NCBI RefSeq assembly: GCF_001653795.1
Contig: NZ_CP011514.1
Location: 804,163 to 868,162 of the forward strand
Source: Mitsuaria sp. 7
Lineage (GTDB): Bacteria; Pseudomonadota; Gammaproteobacteria; Burkholderiales; Burkholderiaceae_C
Reading direction: 5' to 3'
DNA length: 64,000 nucleotides
Within the stretch, counting starts at the first letter, position 1, and every line of letters starts with the position of its first letter. The translations under genes were made by a program, and so were the position numbers. The notes beneath the pieces are model-generated. The model was not told the DNA's origin. It saw only the letters and a program-made list of their open reading frames with translations, and did not search any database. Positions 52,253 through 60,391 of this stretch are shown here, one piece after another.

Positions 52253-53907
52253 AAGCCTTCGCCGCGCTGTACCGCGACCTGGACGCCTCGACTTCCAACC
52301 TCGCGAAGCAGGCCGCGCTGCGGGGCTACCTGCGCCAGGCGCCGCCGGAGGACGCCGCGTGGGCGGTGTACTTCCTGGCCGGCGGCAAGCCGCGACAGCT
52401 GGTGCCGACCAAGCTGCTGCGCGAGCAGGCGCGTCTGGTGGCCGGCCTGCCCGAGTGGCTCTTCGACGAGAGCTACGAGGCGGTCGGCGATCTGGCCGAG
52501 ACCATCTCGCTGCTGCTGCCCGAGCCCGCGGAGGTCATCGAGCGGCCGCTGTCGGTCTGGATGACGGAGCACCTGCTGCCGCTGCGCGGGCAGCCGCCGG
52601 AAGCGCTCGCCGTGACGTTGCAGGCGCAGTGGGCCGCGCTGGCGATCGAGCAGCGCTTCGTCCACCTCAAGCTCATCACCGGCGCGTTCCGTGTCGGCGT
52701 GTCGAAGCTGCAGGTGACGCAGGCGCTCGCCGCGGTCGGCGGGCTGGATGCCAAGCTCGTCGCGCAGCGGCTCATGGGCTACACCCACATCGGCGCGACG
52801 CCATCCGCGGCCGACTACGCCGCGCTCATCGCGCCCGCGGACCACGAAGGCGCCGACGGTGCCGGCCGCGGCCTGCAGCCGTATCCGTTCTTCCTCGCGC
52901 ATCCGTTCAACCTGCCCGTCGAACAGTTCGACGCCGCGATCGGGCCGGCCTCGGAGTGGCTGATCGAGTGGAAGTGGGACGGCATCCGCGCGCAGCTGGT
53001 GAAGCGCGGCGGCGAGGTGGCGATCTGGTCGCGCGGCGAGGAGCTCGTCACCGAGCGCTTTCCCGAGTTGCGCGCGATGGGCGAGGCCTTGCCCGATGGC
53101 ACCGTGCTCGACGGCGAGATCCTGGTCTGGCGCGACGGCCGCGCGATGCCGTTCGCGGAGCTGCAGAAGCGCATCGGCCGCAAGACCCTGAGCGCGAAGC
53201 TGCTGGGCGAACTGCCGGCGGCGCTGTGCGTCTACGACCTGCTCGAGGAGAATGGCGAGGACCTGCGTGGGCAGCCGCAGCACGAGCGACGCGCGCGACT
53301 GGAACGGCTCGTCGCCGCGCATCCGCTGGCGGGGCTTGAACTCAGTCCGCTCATCAGCGGCGCGGACTGGGACGACCTCGCCCGGCAGCGCGAGCAGGCG
53401 CGCTCGCTCGGCGTGGAGGGGATGATGCTCAAGCGCCGGGACGCGCGCTACGGCGTCGGCCGCACCAAGGACGTCGGCGTCTGGTGGAAGTGGAAGATCG
53501 ACCCGCTCTCCATCGACGCAGTGCTCATCTACGCGCAGCGCGGCCATGGGCGGCGCGCCAGCCTCTACACCGACTACACCTTCGCCGTCTGGAACGGCCC
53601 CGCGGACGATCCGGCCCGGCAGCTGGTGCCGTTCGCGAAGGCGTATTCGGGGCTCACCGACGCCGAGATCCGCAGCGTCGACGCGGTGATCCGCAAGACG
53701 ACGACCGAGACCTTCGGTCCGGTGCGCAGCGTGACGCCGACGATGGTGTTCGAGCTGGGCTTCGAAGGCATCGCGCGCAGCGGCCGGCACAAGAGCGGCA
53801 TCGCGGTGCGCTTCCCTCGCATGCTGCGTCGGCGCGAGGACAAGCCGGTCGAGGAAGCCGATACCTTGCAGTCGTTGCAGGCGCTGCTGCCGGAGGAGGG
53901 CGCGTGA
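52249..53907 (+). CDS. ATP-dependent DNA ligase (ligase-associated cluster type)
   Basis: This 552-residue protein has an N-terminal DNA-binding region, then an adenylation domain with the nucleotidyl lysine Lys242 in [11 protein letters not shown] and motifs [10 protein letters not shown] and [10 protein letters not shown]. The OB-fold domain starts at the [19 protein letters not shown] segment and ends with [13 protein letters not shown]. It seals nicks with ATP, unlike the NAD-dependent LigA. ATGA and GTGA overlaps tie it to the exonuclease and the helicase. Confidence 0.95.
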   Translation: MKAFAALYRDLDASTSNLAKQAALRGYLRQAPPEDAAWAVYFLAGGKPRQLVPTKLLREQARLVAGLPEWLFDESYEAVGDLAETISLLLPEPAEVIERPLSVWMTEHLLPLRGQPPEALAVTLQAQWAALAIEQRFVHLKLITGAFRVGVSKLQVTQALAAVGGLDAKLVAQRLMGYTHIGATPSAADYAALIAPADHEGADGAGRGLQPYPFFLAHPFNLPVEQFDAAIGPASEWLIEWKWDGIRAQLVKRGGEVAIWSRGEELVTERFPELRAMGEALPDGTVLDGEILVWRDGRAMPFAELQKRIGRKTLSAKLLGELPAALCVYDLLEENGEDLRGQPQHERRARLERLVAAHPLAGLELSPLISGADWDDLARQREQARSLGVEGMMLKRRDARYGVGRTKDVGVWWKWKIDPLSIDAVLIYAQRGHGRRASLYTDYTFAVWNGPADDPARQLVPFAKAYSGLTDAEIRSVDAVIRKTTTETFGPVRSVTPTMVFELGFEGIARSGRHKSGIAVRFPRMLRRREDKPVEEADTLQSLQALLPEEGA

Positions 53908-56804
53908 CCGGCGATAGTGACGGCGTCGACGGCCGCTGGCCCTCACCCCCACCCTCTCCCGCAAGCGGGAGAGGGAGTCAGAGGGAGGCGGGACCCGACG
54001 GGATCGCCGCGATCGACGCGTGGCTCGAGGCAAAGGGCTGGACGTCGTTCCCGTTCCAGCGCCGCGTGTGGGAAGAGATCGGGCGAGGCCGCGGCGGGCT
54101 GCTGCATTCGAGCACCGGCAGCGGCAAGACGCTGGCGGTGTGGCTGGGCGCGCTGGCGGCGCTGCGCGACGAAGTCGGCGCCGAAGCGCGTGTCCATGCG
54201 GGCAAGTCCATCGCGCCGCCGTTGACGGTGCTGTGGATCACGCCGATGCGCGCGCTGGCCGCCGACACGTTGCGTGCGCTGGAAGCCCCGATGGCGGCCC
54301 TGTGTCCCGGCTGGAGCGCGGCGCTGCGCAGCGGCGACACGACGTCCGCTCAGCGGGCCGCGCAGGACCGTCGCCTGCCGACCGTGCTCGTGACGACGCC
54401 GGAGAGCCTGTCGCTGCTGCTGTCGCGGGCCGATGCGCGCGATCAGCTCGGTCAGGTGCGGCTGGTCGTCGTCGATGAATGGCACGAGCTGATGGGCAAC
54501 AAGCGCGGCGTGCAGACGCAGCTCGCGCTGGCGCGGCTGCGCCGCTTCAGGCAGGAGTACTTCGACGGCCGCTGGCCCTCACCCCCCGCCCTCTCCCGCG
54601 TTGCGGGAGAGGGAGCCACGGAGCTCGGTGGCGGTTCCTCGAACTCCCTCTCCCGCTTGCGGGAGAGGGCAGGGGTGAGGGCCAGCGGCCGTGGAAGTAC
54701 GCTGATGATCTGGGGGCTTTCGGCCACGCTCGGCAACCTGCACGAGGCGATGCGGACCCTGCAGGGCACCGCGGCGGCCGCCGCGGACGCCGCGATGGTG
54801 CAAGGCGAGACCGACAAGACGCTGGTCATCGACACGCTGCTGCCGGAGACCGCGGAGCGCTTCGCCTGGGCGGGCCACATGGGCCTGCGCATGCTGCCGC
54901 AGGTGGTCGAGGCGATCGAGGCCAGCGCGAGCTGCCTGGTCTTCACCAACATGCGCTCGCAGGCCGAGCGCTGGTACCGCGCATTGCTGGAGGCGCGGCC
55001 CGACTGGGCCGGCGTGCTGGCGCTGCACCACGGCTCGCTGGACCGCGAGGTGCGGGAGTGGGTGGAGCTCGGCCTCAAGGAAGGCCGCGTGAAGGCCGCG
55101 GTCTGCACGTCCAGCCTCGACCTGGGCGTCGACTTCCTGCCGGTGGACCGCGTGCTGCAGATCGGCTCCGCGAAGGGCGTGGCGCGGCTGGTGCAGCGCG
55201 CCGGGCGCTCCGGTCACGCGCCGGGCCGGCCGTCGCGGATCACTCTGGTGCCCACGCACAGCCTGGAACTCGTCGAGGCCGCCGCCGCGCGCGAGGCGGT
55301 GCGCACCGGCCGGATCGAGGCCCGTCACAGCCCGCGCGAGCCCCTGGACGTGCTGGTCCAGCACCTGGTCACCGTGGCGCTGGGCGGCGGTTTCCGTCCG
55401 GAGGACCTGCTCGCGGAGGTCCGCGGCACCGTCGCCTACGAGGCGCTGGGCGAAGCGAACTGGCAGTGGTGCCTGGACTTCGTCCGCCAGGGCGGCCCGT
55501 CGCTGACCGCGTACCCGGACTACCACCGCGTCGTGCCCGATGAGGGCGGCCTCTGGCGCGTGCCCGACGCGCGCCTCGCCCGGCGTCATCGCGTCAACAT
55601 CGGCACCATCGTCAGCGACGCGTCCATCAGCGTGCAGTACCTGAGCGGCGGCAAGCTGGGCAGCGTCGAGGAGAGCTTCATCGCGCGCCTGAAGCCGGGC
55701 GACGCGTTCATGTTCAGCGGCCGGCTGCTGGAGCTGGTGCGCGTCGAGCAGATGACGGCGCTTGTGCGCCGCGCCACGGCGGGCCGTGCGGCCTTGCCGC
55801 GCTGGAACGGCGGCCGCATGCCGCTGTCGAGCACGCTGGCCGACGCGGTGCTGCGCGAGCTGGCCGCGGCCGACGAGGGCCGCTTCGACTCGCCCGAGAT
55901 GCAGTGCGTGCGGCCGCTGATCGACATCCAGCGCAGCTGGTCCGGCGTGCCGGGCCCGGACGTGCTGATCGCGGAGACGCTCAAGTCGCGCGAGGGCTGG
56001 CACCTCTTCCTCCATCCCTTCGCCGGCCGGCAGGTGCACCTGGGCCTGGCCGGGCTGATCGCCTGGCGCGCGGCGCAGCCCGAGACGGGCACCTTCTCCA
56101 TCGCGCTGAACGACTACGGCATCGAGCTGCTCAGCGCCAAGCCGATCGACTGGGCGGAGCGTCTGCCGGCGCTGTTGACGCTGCCGTCCATGGAGACGCT
56201 GCTGCAGGAGGTGCTCGCGAGCCTGAACGCCACCGAGCTCGCGCGGCGACGCTTCCGCGAGATCGCGCGCATCTCCGGCCTCATCTTCCAGAGCCACCCC
56301 GGCGAGCGTCGCAGCAACCGGCAGCTGCAGGCCTCGGCGACCTTGTTCTTCGAGGTGTTCCAGCAGCACGATCCGGGGAACCGGCTGCTGGCGCAGGCGG
56401 AGCAGGAACTGCTGACGCAGGAGCTGGACGTGCAGCATCTCGCCGCGGCGCTTGAACGCATGGGACGGCAGACGCTCCAGATCCACGCGCTCAGGAAACC
56501 GACGCCGCTGGCGTTCCCGCTGATGGTGGAGCGCTTCCGCGAGAAGCTCAGCAACGAGCCGCTCGGCGACCGCATCGCGCGGATGGTGTCGGAGCTGGAA
56601 CGCAGCGCCGGCGGCGAGGCGGTCGGCACCGCGCGCGAACCCGCCGAGCGCGCGCTCGCGGTGTTCGCGAAGAAGGATTCGCCGCAGTTCGCCGTCGAGG
56701 CGGTGCGGGAGTCGCTCGCGCTGGAGACGCGCGGCGAGGCGTCCGCCAAACGACGCGACAGGCCGCGAGGCCGGCGGGCGGAGAAGGCGGCAGGGCGTCG
56801 GTGA
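53904..56804 (+). CDS. Ligase-associated DEXH-box helicase (Lhr-like), with REP-encoded insertions
   Basis: This 966-residue SF2 helicase of the Lhr-like group has Walker A STGSGKT (Lys75), the Walker B/DExH box DEWH (191-194), motif III SATLGN from Ser273, and the helicase C-terminal half with [16 protein letters not shown], followed by an Lhr-type winged-helix/C-terminal region. The start is GTG at 53904, overlapping the ligase stop. Relatives are usually shorter. Two segments are encoded by REP-like palindromes: residues about 9-25 at the N-terminus, and about 221-263 between the DEXH box and SATLGN. The C-terminus is Arg/Lys-rich. Function is likely preserved if the insertion forms a surface loop. 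Confidence 0.92.
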   Translation: MTGDSDGVDGRWPSPPPSPASGRGSQREAGPDGIAAIDAWLEAKGWTSFPFQRRVWEEIGRGRGGLLHSSTGSGKTLAVWLGALAALRDEVGAEARVHAGKSIAPPLTVLWITPMRALAADTLRALEAPMAALCPGWSAALRSGDTTSAQRAAQDRRLPTVLVTTPESLSLLLSRADARDQLGQVRLVVVDEWHELMGNKRGVQTQLALARLRRFRQEYFDGRWPSPPALSRVAGEGATELGGGSSNSLSRLRERAGVRASGRGSTLMIWGLSATLGNLHEAMRTLQGTAAAAADAAMVQGETDKTLVIDTLLPETAERFAWAGHMGLRMLPQVVEAIEASASCLVFTNMRSQAERWYRALLEARPDWAGVLALHHGSLDREVREWVELGLKEGRVKAAVCTSSLDLGVDFLPVDRVLQIGSAKGVARLVQRAGRSGHAPGRPSRITLVPTHSLELVEAAAAREAVRTGRIEARHSPREPLDVLVQHLVTVALGGGFRPEDLLAEVRGTVAYEALGEANWQWCLDFVRQGGPSLTAYPDYHRVVPDEGGLWRVPDARLARRHRVNIGTIVSDASISVQYLSGGKLGSVEESFIARLKPGDAFMFSGRLLELVRVEQMTALVRRATAGRAALPRWNGGRMPLSSTLADAVLRELAAADEGRFDSPEMQCVRPLIDIQRSWSGVPGPDVLIAETLKSREGWHLFLHPFAGRQVHLGLAGLIAWRAAQPETGTFSIALNDYGIELLSAKPIDWAERLPALLTLPSMETLLQEVLASLNATELARRRFREIARISGLIFQSHPGERRSNRQLQASATLFFEVFQQHDPGNRLLAQAEQELLTQELDVQHLAAALERMGRQTLQIHALRKPTPLAFPLMVERFREKLSNEPLGDRIARMVSELERSAGGEAVGTAREPAERALAVFAKKDSPQFAVEAVRESLALETRGEASAKRRDRPRGRRAEKAAGRR
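53929..53978. repeat. REP-like element inside the helicase 5' end
   Basis: The element starts with the same 21 bp as the REPIN at 54565 and contains a perfect hairpin, CCCTCTCCCGC (53952-53962) and GCGGGAGAGGG (53965-53975), with a 2-nt loop. It is translated in the helicase frame as part of the N-terminal extension. Confidence 0.85.
54565..54692. repeat. REPIN (paired inverted REP) inside the helicase coding sequence
   Basis: The element is 128 bp long. Its terminal 21 bp (54565-54585 and 54672-54692) are perfect inverted repeats. Inside are two hairpins with CCCTCTCCCGC/GCGGGAGAGGG arms, at 54589-54613 (loop GTT) and 54646-54669 (loop TT). This is the two-REP inverted arrangement of a REPIN, normally intergenic. 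Here it is read through in frame and encodes about 43 residues of the helicase. Confidence 0.9.
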
Positions 56805-56817
56805 TGAGGGCGTGGCG

Positions 56818-57513
56818 ATGACCGAAACGAGGCCGCAGGTCGACCCGCCGCCGGGAGCGCTCGCGATGACGCTCGCCGGCGAGCGCGTCTGGCTGCTGCC
56901 CGGGCGTGCGCTGTGGTGGCCGGCGACGCGCACGGTCTTCGTCGCCGACGTGCACCTGGGCAAGGCCGCGAGCTTCCGCGCGCTGGGCCAGCCCGTGCCC
57001 TCGGGCACGACACGCGACAACCTCGACCGCCTGAGTGCGCTGATCGACGACCTCCGCCCCGCGCGGCTCGTCGTGCTGGGCGACTTCCTCCATGCGGCCG
57101 CGGCGCAGCAGCCGCAGGTCCTCGATCCGGTGCACCGGTGGCGCGAGCGGCACGCGGACCTCGCCGGCCTGCTCGTCCGCGGCAATCACGACAGCCGCGC
57201 GGGGGATCCGCCGCCGTCGCTGCGTTTCGAGATCGTCGACGAGCCCCACGCGATGGGGCCGTTCGCGGCTTGCCACCATCCGCGCCGCGTGCCCGATGCC
57301 TACGTGCTGGCCGGGCATCTGCATCCGGCGACGACGCTGCACGGCCGCGCTCACGAGCGTCATCGGCTGCCGTGCTTCTGCGAGTCCGAGGGGTTGATGA
57401 TCCTGCCCGCGTTCGGTGCGTTCACCGGCACCACGCAGGCCGGGTTGCCGGAAGGATCACGCTGCCACGCCGTCGGTGGCGGTTCCGTTTGGCCCGCGCC
57501 TGGATCCGAATGA
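56818..57513 (+). CDS. pdeM: Ligase-associated DNA damage response endonuclease PdeM
   Basis: This 231-residue calcineurin-like metallophosphoesterase carries the metal motifs in order: VADVHLGK, LGDFLHA, RGNHDSR, and AGHLHPA, with a CHHPRR segment between the last two. It belongs to the endonuclease family that accompanies the exonuclease, ligase and helicase. ATG 56818 is preferred, with GAGGG 7 nt upstream; a GTG at 56812 is possible. It begins 13 nt after the helicase and is the last gene of the cluster. Confidence 0.92.
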   Translation: MTETRPQVDPPPGALAMTLAGERVWLLPGRALWWPATRTVFVADVHLGKAASFRALGQPVPSGTTRDNLDRLSALIDDLRPARLVVLGDFLHAAAAQQPQVLDPVHRWRERHADLAGLLVRGNHDSRAGDPPPSLRFEIVDEPHAMGPFAACHHPRRVPDAYVLAGHLHPATTLHGRAHERHRLPCFCESEGLMILPAFGAFTGTTQAGLPEGSRCHAVGGGSVWPAPGSE

Positions 57514-57538
57514 TGGAAGGGTGCGGTGCGGCCTCGAA

Positions 57539-57775
57539 TTACAGGTTGAACCCACCTACATCGGTGTGGAAGTCGCCGATCTCCGTCCATTCCTTGAGGT
57601 CGGCGGGCACGGCGAACCGCGCGGACAGCGCCTTCGCGGCTTCCTCCGCCGACGCAAAGGAGTCCCCCCACGGCATGCTGTCATGTTTCACGCGCCAGCG
57701 CCTCGACAGCCGCGGCTTGATCGAGAACGTGCCCTCGGGGCTCTGGAAGATGTACGAGACGGTATCGAGGTCCAT
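57539..57775 (-). CDS. Small hypothetical protein
   Basis: This 78-residue protein has mixed, protein-like composition (DTVSYIFQSPEGTFSIKPRL, WRVKHDSMPWGDSF, SAEEAAKALSARF). It is compact, with no signal peptide or membrane segment. It is convergent with pdeM (25-nt gap). Codon use is normal for the genome. Family and function are not recognised. Confidence 0.55.
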   Translation of the reverse strand: MDLDTVSYIFQSPEGTFSIKPRLSRRWRVKHDSMPWGDSFASAEEAAKALSARFAVPADLKEWTEIGDFHTDVGGFNL

Positions 57776-57867
57776 GCTGAACTCCGGGTCGGCTCCGGAT
57801 CGACGACCCTAGCGCATCGAGCGGCAACTGTCATGCCCGCGTCGCCAGAACAGGGCGCGCCGCAGGG

Positions 57868-60222
57868 TCAAGCGGCGATGGCCACCGGCGGGTCCGCCAG
57901 GACAACGCCTCCGGCCGCCCTCACGGCATCGGCCCGCTGCGCGTCGGAGAGGTCGCCGCGGCGCACGGCGTCGTCGAGCAGGCGCAGATGGCTGTCGCTG
58001 TGACCGCCGGCCATCGCGGCCGCGCGAACGGATCTCGAGTCGCGGCCGTCGGGTCGTGCCATGAGCAGGCGGGCAGCCGACGCGCCGTCCAGGCGTTCAG
58101 CGACCAGGCACTCGTTCAGCAGACGTTCGAAGCTCGTCAACTGGCGCTGTGCGGCGACCCTGCGCCGGGCGGCTTGCCCCTCGGCATCCAGGCGCGAGTA
58201 TTCCGCCGCCACAGCCCGGGTCAATCCGTCGACATCGACGGTGGCGTCGAGCATCTCGACAAGGTCGGCGTCGGGCAGGACGCCCAGGCGCTTCAGCTCG
58301 CCCAATCGCCGGAACAACGCCGAGAGCGGGTCGATGTCGGCATTCGACGCCGCGCGGGCGAGTTCGCTTTGTCTGGTGATCGGCGACCGCGAAAGCAAGC
58401 CGTCCCTCAGGCTGGTGCGTGGCAGCAGGTTCTCCTGGATCGCGAGGACCCAGGCGTCCACCAGGGCGAGAAGGGCCGTCGGATCGGGCTCACTCGATTG
58501 GCGGCGGAGCGCCAGGTTCCAGGCGGACCATCCCTGCGTGTCAAGTCCGAGCATCAGCTGTGTCGCGTGTTCGCCATCGATCCGCCCTTGACGCCACAGG
58601 TCGAGGACTTCGGCGTACCAGCGCGTCAGCGCAGTCGGCGAAGCCAGCTTCGCCGTCCGCTGCGAGAAGGGCGTGCTTCTCGAGGGACGACCGGCGGCGG
58701 CCCCCGTGAGGATCCTGCCCAGTTGATCCGCGCTCAAGCCCTGCGGGCCCTGGAGCGCCCGCAGCCGGTCGAGGAACTGTCCGGCCGCGTCGCAGAAGCC
58801 GTTTCTGAACACCAACGTCAGACCGTAACCTTCCTCGCCCGCGGTGCCGCCGCCGAGCAGTCGGGTGACCTGATCGGGTGAGAGCCGGCCGTCCCGGAGG
58901 GCCGGCGCGATGGCGTCGAGGAAGGCATCCGTGCACCGGGATCTGCTGTCGGCGGCCAACGGGAAGTGATCCTCGGCGCGCCAGAGGATGGACAGGGCCT
59001 CGTCCGCCGTCAGTCCCTTGCCGATGCCGCCCAGCACGCCGACCACGACGGCGCGGACCCGGTCTTCGTCGCCGAGGCCGCAGGCCCAGGCCAGGGACCG
59101 GTCGTCCAGCCAGTTCCTGGGAACCGACGTCAGACTCTCCAGGACGACCTGCTTGCCGAGTTGGCTGACGTTGCCGGCCACGAGCCCGTGCCGCCATGCG
59201 TGGACGCAGGACGTCGCGACCCGCAGGGCGATATCGGGCCGCTCCGTCAGCGCCTGGCGCGCCATCCACCTTGTCATCGCGTCGTCGTCCAGGCGTGCCA
59301 GCAATGCGGCGGCCATCGCGGGAGAGCTGATCCGCGAAGCGGGAAAGTCCATGAGTTCATCGATTTCCGATGCCTCGATGACCGTGAGCGCGATACGTTC
59401 CCGGGCGTCGTCCGACAGACGATGGCAAAGGCCTCCCGCCTGATCCGCCCGTGCCAGATCAGCCAGGCTCACCGTGGTTTCCGTGCGGCCCGGTCCTGTG
59501 GTGCTGACCCACTCGCCGCCTTCGACGCGCAACTGCCGTGACGGCTCACCCGGCAGGTCTGCGGTCACGACATCGGGCTCGGGCGCGCCGCGGGTGGATC
59601 GGGCTTCGCGCCACAACGCCCGACCCAGTTGGAATGCGTCGCCGTGCACATGGACCGCGCCGGTCGCCGCGTCCCGCGCGAGGACGCAGTGCTCCGGCAC
59701 TCGAAATCCCAGCGTGTGCTTCAGGCCGGCCATCCGGATGTTCAGCAGGCTGGCGTCGGCGGGACCTTCGTCCGGACCCGGGGCGCCGATCCTGGACAAC
59801 AGTTGTCGTGCCAATGCCCGGCAGAGCGCCGCCTCGGTCAGTTGCGGCGCCGCGCGACGCAGGAAGCGCTTGAGCCGCAGATCGTGTTCCGTGGACCAGC
59901 CCCAGGATGCCGGCTCCTTCGGAGCGTCGGTCGGTGGCGAGGCGAGTCGCGCATTGGCGGACGACACCAGATAGTCGAGACAGCTGGCTTCAAACGCGCG
60001 AGCCGAGGCCTCCTCGTCGGGGAAGCTCCTGATCCTGGGACAGTGCGCGATGTGATCGGCGGCCATCGCGGCAAGCAGGTCGAGGCGGATGCGCGCGAGT
60101 TGCCTGGCCAGCGGGGTGGCCTCCGCGATCGGGGAGGGTGCGTGTTCTCGTGGGGAAAGGATCGTCGTCTCGTCGTCGATGACGACGACCAGGGGCTGGG
60201 TTGCGGTGTTGAGGGGGTGCAT
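57868..60222 (-). CDS. Large hypothetical helical protein
   Basis: I do not recognise this 784-residue protein. The N-terminus (MHPLNTATQPLVVVIDDE) is followed by a predominantly helical, Ala/Leu/Arg/Asp-rich body without signal peptide or membrane segments. Recurrent segments such as RDGRLSPDQVTRLLGG, QGLSADQLGRILTG, QGRIDGEHATQLMLG, RRLGELKRLGVLPDADLVEML and RRGDLSDAQRADAV suggest irregular helical repeats like those in the 316-residue protein at 49977-50927. The start at 60222 has AGGA just upstream; the longer frame runs across the divergent promoter region into the next gene. It may be a secreted effector or scaffold; there is no direct evidence. Confidence 0.6.
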   Translation of the reverse strand: MHPLNTATQPLVVVIDDETTILSPREHAPSPIAEATPLARQLARIRLDLLAAMAADHIAHCPRIRSFPDEEASARAFEASCLDYLVSSANARLASPPTDAPKEPASWGWSTEHDLRLKRFLRRAAPQLTEAALCRALARQLLSRIGAPGPDEGPADASLLNIRMAGLKHTLGFRVPEHCVLARDAATGAVHVHGDAFQLGRALWREARSTRGAPEPDVVTADLPGEPSRQLRVEGGEWVSTTGPGRTETTVSLADLARADQAGGLCHRLSDDARERIALTVIEASEIDELMDFPASRISSPAMAAALLARLDDDAMTRWMARQALTERPDIALRVATSCVHAWRHGLVAGNVSQLGKQVVLESLTSVPRNWLDDRSLAWACGLGDEDRVRAVVVGVLGGIGKGLTADEALSILWRAEDHFPLAADSRSRCTDAFLDAIAPALRDGRLSPDQVTRLLGGGTAGEEGYGLTLVFRNGFCDAAGQFLDRLRALQGPQGLSADQLGRILTGAAAGRPSRSTPFSQRTAKLASPTALTRWYAEVLDLWRQGRIDGEHATQLMLGLDTQGWSAWNLALRRQSSEPDPTALLALVDAWVLAIQENLLPRTSLRDGLLSRSPITRQSELARAASNADIDPLSALFRRLGELKRLGVLPDADLVEMLDATVDVDGLTRAVAAEYSRLDAEGQAARRRVAAQRQLTSFERLLNECLVAERLDGASAARLLMARPDGRDSRSVRAAAMAGGHSDSHLRLLDDAVRRGDLSDAQRADAVRAAGGVVLADPPVAIAA

Positions 60223-60360
60223 GGGTGTCCTAGCGGCGCGGCGGGCTTGAGTCGACCCTGCGAGGGCCGGGTTCGCGCAGCAGACCGTGGCGTCGTGCCA
60301 TCGGCTCCAGCGGTTCCGACAGGGTGTGTGAGGTGCGCAAAGCGAATCAACGCTGGCTCC

Positions 60361-60381
60361 GGCGGCACGTCGCTTGCCGCC
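60361..60381. promoter_or_regulatory. Hairpin just upstream of the EF-hand protein start
   Basis: GGCGGCA and TGCCGCC form a 7-bp stem with a 7-nt loop, ending 10 nt before the ATG at 60392. No Shine-Dalgarno is visible between them, so the leader hairpin may influence translation. Confidence 0.35.
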
Positions 60382-60391
60382 TGGCGCCTCA

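Noticed and set aside
53904..56804. REPIN as an assembly error or a frameshift in the helicase
   Set aside because: The frame is open through both elements and all helicase motifs on either side are in the same frame, so read-through is the simpler view.
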